From assembly GCA_028829895.1 (NCBI GenBank), contig CM054179.1, positions 31,093,117 through 31,157,116 of the forward strand: a stretch of DNA of 64,000 bases, in the 5' to 3' direction. Position 1 is the stretch's first letter. Every line of letters starts with the position of its first letter. Source of the stretch: Sinotaia quadrata (Eukaryota; Mollusca; Gastropoda; Architaenioglossa; Viviparidae). Both the position numbers and the translations under genes were made by a program. Shown in pieces: positions 39,001 to 50,200 of this stretch. The notes beneath the pieces were generated by a model. It ran no database searches. It was not told the origin of the DNA and was given only the letters and a program-made list of their open reading frames with translations.

Positions 39001-42000
39001 TCTCATTTAAATTAATTTACCACAAAAGTTTATAGAAAAACTCTTTTGCAAACCTGCCAACAAAAATAATGGAATTATTGCATATATATTCCCCCAGATA
39101 TGCTTGACTTATCTATACTGTATAGATATAATACAGTTTTTACCTGTTTTATCTGTCTGTTTGGCTGGGGTTAACTGAAAGCCTACAGGATGGATTTCAT
39201 TGGACTTTTACTTTATATACCATAGTATCATAGATTTAAGATAGGCTATATACTAGATATGAGCTATAGCTTATATACAGCTCTGAATGACAGGCTATAA
39301 ATTGCTCTGACCTCTATACATTCGGACATTCACACTTCGTATTGGATCTCCAGTGGAATCACACAGTGTGGGCAGAACCTTTCAACTGGGAAGAAAAAAT
39401 ACTAAATCCTTTTAAGGGCTAAAACCATAATTCTGTCTCATGAAATAAGAAAGTGACTTAATGTGGTTCACAAAAAGCCATCCAGAGAGAGAGAGAAACA
39501 TCTAAGTTCCCTGAGAGATAGGCAGTCAATTTAGAGAGCTGCTGAAAATACTCAACAGTATGAGAATGCTTAGCCTCTCGGAGACTTCAGCAATTGGCTT
39601 CTATAGCAACTGAAAGTGTGGTTGAACATCAAGAATGCTTAGCTTTCAATCATGAGTGCTGTGCTCTCACTAGAGAGTTGGAAACTCCACTGGTAAAGTG
39701 CATTTGGTTCTGACAGAAATTTGTAGGTAACACTTTGTATTCTTCTATGACATGTGCATATTAAATTTGAACCAGATTTCAATCTACCTGTAAATTGGCC
39801 TACTAACACTTCAGATTTCAATCATTCTTAGAAGAAAACTCGTTTTTGGCACTCTGTATAATGGTTCTTACCTGCATTAACAAAAAACGTACTAGCAACA
39901 TTTTCTGAACAATATTTAAGTGAGCGAAGCCATGGGCTTATCTAGTATTTTCATAATTTTGAATGAGATTAATATTTCAGAAATTTTAAGAATTTGTCTT
40001 GCATGGCAGTTTTGTTTCAACAACAGATTTATTACTTCATCATTAAAAAGTAAAAATCTAATGTTAGAAATCACACTCCAAATAATCCTTTGAAATAATC
40101 TTTGGGCTAGTCATTTTAAGAAAAAGCCTGCCACCAGTCATAAACATCAGTTACAAACTCACTTTCACAACAGCTCACACTATTGACAGTGGCACTTGAA
40201 ACATCTACATATATAAAAGCATTGTCTGTGACACTGTCTTACTATTATTACACACTAACTAATAAATGAAAAACCACATACACTGAAAGAAAGTTATAAA
40301 ATAGCCTCCGCACACATTATTTTTCACTTAATACAACTTCTACTCACACACTCTTAATTATTCAAACATTTACACATCAAAATGATCACTACCAAGCTAA
40401 AACTCACAAAAGATAGATATACCGCACTTCCACCATAAAACACACCAGGAAGTACAAAATAGCCTTCCCACACATTTTTTATTTTTAAAATTTTTTTCTA
40501 TACATTTATACACACACAATGGGGAGGAGCAATAGTCACCGTCAAAACCAAACTTGCCAAAACAGCTACTTCTGCCATAAAACACCCGACCCCAAAGGCA
40601 AAAGCGAACTTAAACTCTAACAACAAAGATTGCAGACAATATATAACAAGACAGTTGCAACTCAGTTGAAATTACTGACAAAGTCCAAAACTAATCAGGA
40701 AATCTACTGTAGCTCTGCAATTGTAAAAAAATAAAAAAATAAATTTTTTTAAAAACCTCACAACAGTCGCAAACCTGAGCAGTCAAAGAAAACAGCAACC
40801 AAACACAGCAACATAGAACAGCACTATCCTCCTTGAATACCAGAGTAAGGAGGAAGGCCCCACAGAAACTGAGAACATCAAGAAGATGAAAAGTTTCCAT
40901 GCAATTCCTGTGGGAAAAAGAAGTCAACGTAAAGAAGAAGAACTGTTTTACTGTTTGCTGTACATTGACAATACAACAAAATAAAATGTCCCATGAAACA
41001 GAATTTAGAAATTCCAGGCATGTTCATTAAGCATGTTCATTAATTCTTCACTTTCACAATTGCCACTATTGCTTCTGATACTTGAAAAACAGGTGTCAAA
41101 GTTGTCCATGACAGTAGCATTAATGTTTGCTCAGCAGTAAAATAAAATTTCTTTAGGAACAGAATTTAACAATTTCAGAATTGGCATGGTCAGGAAATAT
41201 CTTCTACAAGCTAGTTTACTATACCTTCAGTTTCATGATTGTCTTTGGAACTTGCAACATGATATCTCACTGTTTGCAATACATCTTCAGTAGCATGTTT
41301 GTCACTGTGTCTCTGGCACTTGCAACATGTTTCACTGCAGTACATCTTCAATAGCATGTTTGTCACTGTGTCTCTGTGCTTGCAGTACATCTTCAATAGT
41401 ATGTTTGTCATTGTGTCTGGCACTTGCAACATGATGTCTCACTTTTTGCAGTACATCGTCAATAACATGTTTGTCACTGTGTCTCTGGCACTTGCAACAT
41501 GTTTCACTGCAGTACATCTTCAATAGCATGTTTGTCACTATGTCTCTGTGCTTGCAGTACATCTTCAATAGTATGTTTGTCATTGTGTCTCTGGCACTTG
41601 CAACATGATGTCTCACTTTTTGCAGTACATCTTCAGTAGTATGATTGTCATTGTGTCTCTAGCACCTGCAACATGATGTCTCACTTTTTGCAGTACGTAT
41701 TCAGTAGTATAATTGTCATTATAGCTCTGGTGCTTTTAGATTGACAAGTGTTTGCTGTACATCTGTAGTAAAACAAAATAAAATAACTTTCAAAACAGAA
41801 TTTAAGAAAATGTTTCACAGGTCACAGAAACATCAACTTCTATGATAAAATGATATTCATTAGTGTAAACGTTCACAGGAATTGTGATGAGATCTAAAAT
41901 AAAATGCATTTTTAAACCATGAGCAGCATTAATTCATTTGTATATGATCTAATCCACAGCACATAATATTAATACATTTTATTCACAAGGTAGGTTCAAA

Positions 42001-44219
42001 GGCAGTGGCTAGAAAAAGTGAACAATCATTTTATTTACTCAGGAGCAACAGTCTAAATGTTAAAGATAACAAATGTGTTTATAAAAGCATTGAAACAAAC
42101 CAAGATGCCTCAAACTAACCAAGATGCCTCATCTATATTAAGATTGCAGTCAATCTTAGATGCTACTTCAGAATTAAAACATAAAGTCACATTCACTCAT
42201 CTTCAACATATTTATGTATTTTCCTAAACATGTCTGTTAATCAATTGATTTATATAGACTTGAAGTTAAGTAATAAAATTAGTTTATTATTTAGTCTATT
42301 AATCAATTGATTTATGTAGACTTGAAGTTAAGTAATAAAATTAGTTTATACAGTTGAACATTAGAGCAAGCCAACCTTTGTTCGAAAGGCAAAGAAGTTT
42401 CCATTATTTTAGAAAACTATCATTTAAGACAACTTGTATGAAATGGGAGAATCTGTGAAGAGTTGACGGACTACTGCAGATTCGTATGTCTATGTATAAC
42501 AGTATTAATTTATGAGTTTTCTTATACACTTAATGCCCTATGCTAATGTTATATAATTGTGGTTAAATTGGTGGACTTCTTATCCTGCCTATAACAGGAG
42601 GAAGATCATGAATGGGGAGGTCCATCTATGACATCTTTGCTACAGAATATGAGTGGACAAATCAACAAACTAGCAGTGGCAGCATACAAGTGGCGCCGGA
42701 AGGTGCAAAACATCAAGAAGGTTAGCAAACTTTAGCCTAGAAAGGCTGGGATATCATTATAAGTATCATTTTGTAGGATAATAAAATAAGTCTACAATAT
42801 ATAAATATTTATTAAATAAACAGACTTTATAATTTGCACCATCCAATAACGCTTTTAAAATTTGATATATTTTGTATGTGCTTCTGAAATATTATTATAT
42901 AAATTTTGTGTATAATTGTAAGTGAAAACTTCATTGCATGAGCTTTCAATTAGATTTTACTGAGAAATTTTGTCTGAATAGCAGTTTGATTATTTTTACT
43001 TCTGAATAGAAGCTAGTAACGTTACCCATGTAATTAATTATGTCATTGTTATTAATAACTGCATTGTTATAATGAAAGCTATTGAATGAAACATTGACTC
43101 ATGTAATTGTTTTATAAAAGATTTAGAATATTTATGTTACATTAGTTTCATTTTTCAACATTTAGCAGTTGGTTATTTACATTGTTAATGATGTTATCAT
43201 TTGTACCCTAAAAAAAATTCCAAAATAAAACAACACTTCTAGCATGCATCCTTACTGTTCCACTTTTAAATAACAAAATGGCTCTGTGGTTTCACAGCAG
43301 TTTCAAGTGATGTTTACTGTTCTCTTCCATTGATTTTTTTGGTTTTGTTTTGTTTTTTGTTTTTGTTTTTGTCAGTCCAGTAATGAAGGATAATTTTATG
43401 GGTTTGAAATGCAGGCAGATCATGATTTGAATGTAGATAATAGTGAATCTGAAAGAAATATTGTTTATTTTTGACAGTGACAGCAAGTCTGATTTTGACA
43501 TTTGAATTAATCCAGACCCACTTATTCATGTTGACAATGAATGGACTGCATGCCTTGATACACCATTTGTTGTCAATGAAATTAATGCAGCTGATACAGT
43601 AGCTATGTTCTCAGATGGATTTGATGTATTGACTGTGACAACATTAGATTTCATTTCTTTGTTATTTCCTGGAGCACTTTTGGCAGACATCGCCCATCGC
43701 ACCAATATGTGTGCTGTTTTTCAGCAAGGCGGGCATACATATGCCATATGTCAGCATTGAACAGACAAGTAGAGATGAAAGCATAAATTGTGAAACAGGA
43801 TATTTTAAATAATGAGAGGGTCTCTTGAATTGTGATAATATTATCATCCCTCCAACCATGATAATCTCATTTCACAATCATGGGCAATGTATCAAAGGGG
43901 TAATTTCCCTGTACCCCTTACAGAGTCACCCTTAGTATTGTAAATAACACCACAAAGTAGCTCAAACCTGGCATGTATCCAACAAGTAGTGGACACCCTC
44001 ATCCAAAGGCCAACATCCGTCTTATTAATTAGTATGCCTCCACCACTACTTTGATCTTTTACCTCAATAAAACACAAGAGGTTGAGGATGTTGATAAATA
44101 AAGAAATAGAATTTATTAACAATATAAATTATCTACACACTACACAAAGCAATTCAACATTTGGTCAAGTACAAGTAAGGACTTATACAATAACACATAC
44201 AGAGATACACGGAATAAAT

Positions 44220-44287
<68 letters not shown>

Positions 44288-47200
44288 CATTAGTTTCAAG
44301 TCCAGTAGTCTGTTTGGTTAACTATAGCTGGTTGCTTTCACAGCAAAAACTATCAATTATTGAAACGTCCTATATTGTTCAGCATATATAAGACTACAAC
44401 ATTGTACAATCAGTCAAATGACATATAGATGAACACAAAAAAATAATTGACATCATGAGAAGATAGAAGATGTAAGCAGTGTTTCCACATGATCACATAA
44501 CCTTTGATTTGCGGCTCTTCGCTGGGTGTGCATGACAAAAAGGAGATAAAACTCACACTACTGATTGCTCGCTGCTTGTAGGCAAGATGAACATGAAGGC
44601 CTCAAGATACTGGGGCATTTCAGAAGTCACAGACACCAACCCACAAAAAAAACACAGGAGGAACTGAGCCAAACCAAAGAACCAAAGACACTGCTGATCC
44701 TTTTTCCTGGAAAACAGTTTTGTGCATAAGCACTCTGACTGGTTTCTCATCTGCCTATCTATCTTTTCTTAACACTCATCAGAGTTATTTAAGGGTTATA
44801 AAATTCAGTTATTTTAATAGCAGCCTTGACTGATCGGCATTACACTTTTACCATACTTTAAAAATAAATACAAATTTACACTTCATGATCTCATTACCAA
44901 TTGTGTACATGTTCTTATATGATCGAATTAATTTAACGTTATATTTCATTAGGCTACAAAAAGTCTCAGAATCATTACTAGGACGTTTCACAGAGATCTA
45001 GGTCTGCTTAGTTAACTGTTACAAGTTCCCAAATAATGGTTTACACAGGTTAGTTGCAAATAAATCTGTCACTATTAAATCACATGGCATTTCTACTGAA
45101 TAAAATAACATTAAGAAATCTTTGAATTATAAGACATCATACAAAGTTACACATAAAAATTACATTTATATTTAGCTGAAAGAAAAGTATGAAAATTACA
45201 AGTTAAAAATTTACAACTCTGAATTTTACTCACAATGGCATTTACCATGCACCTGCATAAAAAAACGGGAACTTTTCCAAAGAAAAATATACGCTCTACT
45301 CTGCTAAAAGAAAAAAGTGACAAGTGAGAGGGATTTTTCCAACAAGTCGCTTGCCCCCTATCCTTCCCTAACTTATACTGATCAGTTGCTGTTGGCCTCT
45401 ATCAGGCCATTGGTCAGTCATGATTGGCTAACATCAGGCCATTAGTCAGTCAAGATGCACCACTCATTACTTGTCCTCCTAGAATGGTTTAACATCAGAG
45501 GTAAGCTGTTTATTAACAACAACATCTAGTAGTCTGGCGCACTACTTCAATGAAATTTTGACTATCAAGTTCACAAAGAGTGACATTGGTATAATTTAAT
45601 TATAATGTTACCCTAGGCCATCGTCTAGTTACTGGTTTGGGAAAATTCCAATGCTTTTCACTACATATTATGCTTAACATGCAGTGTGCAGTATCTATTT
45701 TAAAACTCTCACTACAATAAATATTAGCAACATGAATGCAGTGCTCCACAATTTTATAATAAACATTTCATAAGCCAAATACACATAGACATAAGTGACA
45801 AAGGAAGGGGTGAAAATATTTGTCATATATTGCATGTAATATTTTGATACGCTTGTCTTGGTTATCAGAGACTGATCTGTATTGGACATCAGCTTTTATC
45901 AACAATGTTGGCATAAATTCAGTCTTCAGTGTTGACATGAAAAGTGTATATCTCTAAAAATAGAGTAAAAATGTGCTAAACTGATACTTGTCAATAAAAT
46001 ATCTGTACAAGTTTTGATGAATAAATAAAATCCTCTTTATTTAAAGACTGAGTTAATCAGCTAGAATAACTTCTCTAGTTAACTTTAAAACAGTGTATAA
46101 GAAAATAATTTGATTTGCATTTCTCTCTGATATAAATACACCACAATACTTAGCCCTCTACATAGAATATGTGTTTAGCCACAGACAGGTTAAAGAAATT
46201 GACAGAATAATTTAGCTTAAAACTTGAGAATGAAATTTTTATGCCTTTTATGAATTAATAATTTTATTTGATGATTATTTGCTAGACTGAGTCCTCATGT
46301 CTAGGAGCTTACCAGGGATGGCATGTTATTTTACTAACAGACAGAAGTAAGGAGGAAAATTTCCGCCGCCTTTTAACTGCAGGAGGAGCAACAGTCCTAA
46401 ATGTGAGGTGAGTTTTGATAAGGTGTTATGATGATTACATTTTGTGTAAAAACAAGTTCTATGTCCTCTGGCCTGCCCCCACCTGCTATCTAATATGCCC
46501 CTCTCTTATGCAATAAGAAGAGTGAATAGTTTTTTAAAAATTAACAAATTTTATTTTAAAAAAAAAGAAATTAGAATAATAAAATTCACTTGTTCAATGT
46601 TAATAAGACCACACCCAGATAATAATATAGATTTCAATAATCAAATATTTCCTCTCACAAATTCAATAATTAGAAGAGTAAGAAAAAGTTATTCAACAGT
46701 TTCTCATGAATTCAATAATTAGAAGAGTAAGAAAAAGTTATTCAACAGTTTCTCATGAATTCAATAATTAGAAAGAATAAGAAATTCATCATTTAAAAAT
46801 TATCTCCTAAAACAATTATTAGAAAGCTATCCACAAATTAATATCAATACTTTCCTAGAACAATTACTAGGTTTCACTCATCAAGTACATGTATTAATCT
46901 ACACTCAAAAACATTTAGAATAAGAAAGGATAAGGAAGAATAAACATAATATACACAAATCACTGGACGAATGCAGGTTTAACAAATGAGACAATATGGT
47001 TTACAGTTCACCTGGTGTTTGTGTGCGGTCGTTCCTGGCCGGTTATCTCAGCCACTTGTTATCAGCTTCAGTTTGGAACAGTTCTTTGGATGTAATGTTC
47101 ATGTCCATAAAGTTCACAGTTTGCTTTAACTTAACACATGCTCTTGAAATCACCAATCCAGTAAAATTCAGTCTTTGAACATAGACTAGTAAACTCATTG

Positions 47201-50200
47201 TGGAATACTCCAAATTCACAGTCAGTCACTTTACTCCTAGAGTTGATACCTCCGACATAGCATTTCCAATAACGGTATGTGGTATCTTCAGTGACAGCAG
47301 ACTTCTGACCCAGCCAACCAGCGCTACGATCGTTAGTCAAGATGAATTTGCCTTGTCTTGTTCGTCATGTGTTCTCTTGCCTTAAACGGTATTCCAGTAG
47401 ACAAGCGTTCCTTCGTCCTTTAAACAGTGTCCTTTAGACCAGTGTCCAGTAGATGGGTGTCCCTCGAAGCTGTGAAATATATAATGAATTTTCGCAAATC
47501 AGTCTCATGTTTTCCACAAACTTAAACCTGTAATTCCATTCTTGGTTCTCATCTTTAATTCTTTTCACATTTACTTTCCTTTCTTAGTCCCAAGAATGCA
47601 TTACAGAAAAATCATTACAATCATTACAAAATTACAATATTGGCAAAAAAAAAATATACGATTTGCAATAAATAAAAAAATAATTCAATCTGTACAAAAT
47701 CGTGATTTTTACCATCTCAGACAATTCCTAGTCTCGCTCTTCTATGCTTCACTGACCATGGCAGGGACAGACACAGGAAACGAGAAATTCGAATGAGCGT
47801 CCAGCCCAACGGGTGGAGTACTTATGCGAAAGTTGGGTTCTACGCTCTAATCTCCCCTTCTGGACATAATCCCTCCTTTGTTTCACCTATTGTGCTGTAG
47901 TCTCGGTCGAGTGACTCTACTCAAAGGCTGCCCTTTGAGCGCAAGTCTGGTGCCTTTAGAAGCTGCCAGACCCTGAGTTTCAGTGACGTCGTGTCCCTTT
48001 GAAATGCGTATTGTTATGTAACCTACGCGTTCTCTCTCGGTACGTCTGTTCAAGTACCTGGCTGTGTGATTGCTTCGATAGCTTCGACCCGGCTTTGAAT
48101 CTCTAATCCTATGTTGAGATCAAAGTTTGATTGTCTAAGGTTCTGAATACGATTTTCTACACAGCAAAATCTCTGACTGGCTTTGCAGTGGCTTGCAATT
48201 AAAGTTAAAGCATCAAAGAATTATGTGTGTGTTTCAACTTTAATTAGCCAAATTTCTCTGTGTCTATTTGCATTTCCAACTCCACACATATATTTTAATC
48301 ATCGGACTTTGATAACTGGCATCAAAGTTTTAATTATTAAGTAAACACTTTTAATCAAGTTAACATAAGTTTATTGTAATGATGAATTATGAGAGAAGTT
48401 ATTATTTTTTTAAACTTAGTGTTATAAAAAATAAATGTCTCATGATTCAGTTTACTAATGCTTATCTTGCATACAAATTGATAACCTATTAAAGATTGGT
48501 AATCAGAATTTCTGTATGCCTTCAATATCTTTCAAACTCAAATGTGGTTCATATTATGTCATTGCAGACCACCTTTTACCAAAAGTTTAGATGCCACTCA
48601 TGCCTTTGTGGAAATGCACAAGATTAATTTGTCTGAGGTACAATTAGTTACTTTTCATGTATCCATCACCATTAAAGTTAAATTCATAAACAGCTTGTTT
48701 GAGTACAGTTAGTTTATTTTTCTTGTAACTTTCAACTTTGCATTGTGTATTTCAGGTACCCTATGGATGAATGACCCTTACAAAACTAATTTTCCTTAGA
48801 TGTTCTTGGTCATCCACTCTTCCCTTTATTGAACACTGTCCTTGTCTCTGTAAATTTCTTGTGCCATGCACGACAGTGGATCTCTTTCATACTTAGTTCT
48901 GAAGTTTCACTGAGACGGCAGATCCAATTTTGTTTCAATAAACTATGATACACACTGTTCATTCTCTTGAGAGTAGCCATTTTCATTTCAGGGTTCATTT
49001 CACAGTACTTCATTCATCAATAGGGTACTGAAATACACAAATGCAGTGTGATTACAAATTTTGTTAACCTTTGAGTACATAGAACAAATTAGATGAAGAT
49101 AATCTCATCAATTGTCTTTGTAATAAATTTTTGTATTTGTAAAGAGACTTTATGAACTCCCTGTATTTTTTTCATTTCCACTTGAAAACTAGGTCCATTC
49201 ATTGCTGGGTTTGTTTTTTTAAATATGCTTGTACATTTCTAAACAGTATCTCAGAAGCTAATATGTCAGTAACAATTTTACAATGCACTGTGGTACATAC
49301 ATATAGAGAGAATACTTTGCTATTGAGGTACATAGAATTGACCTTTGCATTTTGTATATAATGTAAAATGAACACTGACAAGCTTGACTTGTATACTGTT
49401 ATTGTGTACGACTGTAGGGTGATTTACATGCACTTCTGAGTGGAGTGAGATATTGTCTTAAACCTGAATATATTGCTGCTCATTTGACGGATGACCCAGC
49501 CCCTTCACCAGAGGACTTTATTCCACCAGAAATCTTGACTTTTAAGGCCAAGTAAGAATGTTTAATCATAAAATATACTGATTAAAGTATATATGAATAT
49601 TGCAATTTCAGAGTGCTCATTCTGGTGTAAGCGTCTTTACTTTGCATTTTTATCACTATTTTGTGACAAGAAAATGTGGAAGTCAGGGTTTTGGATAAAA
49701 GAGGTAAAAAGGAGATTGCATATTAGTAGATTACTGCAAATTACATGTTCTGTATTTTCATACATCAGATTAAGATAAAAGATAAAAACTAACATTTTGA
49801 AATTCATATACAGATTTTAAAAGTAAAAATATTGTTTATTTTGAAAGATTCTGATTGTTAATATAGCCTATTCTGGTCTTGTAGTGTACATGTTAAATAG
49901 ATCTCCACCTTCCAACACTAAATCAAGCAAATAATCCAGCAACTATGTGCAAGCTTTCTATTCGTATAGTGTAATGATTTTGCATACCTGTCAACTCTCC
50001 CAAAATGTGATTACAGAATTTAAATTGGTTTTATTATTGTTTTCGCTTGATAGGAAATTATTATGGATTGTGTCGATCTGTTTACTTCACTGTCATGGTA
50101 ATGAATAAATAAGACACTGCATCTATTTATACGTGAATATATGTGATGGTTATATTTTAAAATTTACTGTAACATCCAATGCCATTAAAAGCAAAAAGTA

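Larger units (their letters stand above)
38712..42597 (+). other. Intron 12
   Basis: It holds Helitron-like end sequences near 39.92-40.24 kb, a minisatellite with higher-order structure (41285-41700), scattered copies of a TTTGCTGTACAT...AACAGAATTTA word (about 40957, 41129, 41743), and a 62-bp tandem duplication (42239-42350). Confidence 0.75.
42721..46285 (+). other. Intron 13
   Basis: It contains a piggyBac remnant (43464-43754), a (TG)n run (44222-44282) and a small 30-bp direct repeat (TCAGGCCATTRGTCAGTCA, about 45402 and 45435). The block from about 43.88 to 45.5 kb is less AT-rich than its surroundings and may be an unclassified repeat. Confidence 0.72.
46408..48567 (+). other. Intron 14
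   Basis: It contains a perfect 49-bp tandem duplication and a CpG-rich block at about 46980-48240, listed separately. The remainder is AT-rich. Confidence 0.78.

Noticed and set aside
41211..41616. Open frames of 73-94 codons on both strands
   Set aside because: Produced by the minisatellite with the 172-bp higher-order unit; no protein family resemblance.
44082..44321. 79-codon frame containing a Cys-Val run
   Set aside because: The run is the translated (TG)n microsatellite.
43880..45480. Possible LTR or other element in intron 13
   Set aside because: Base composition differs from the surroundings, but no terminal repeats, target duplication or protein were found.
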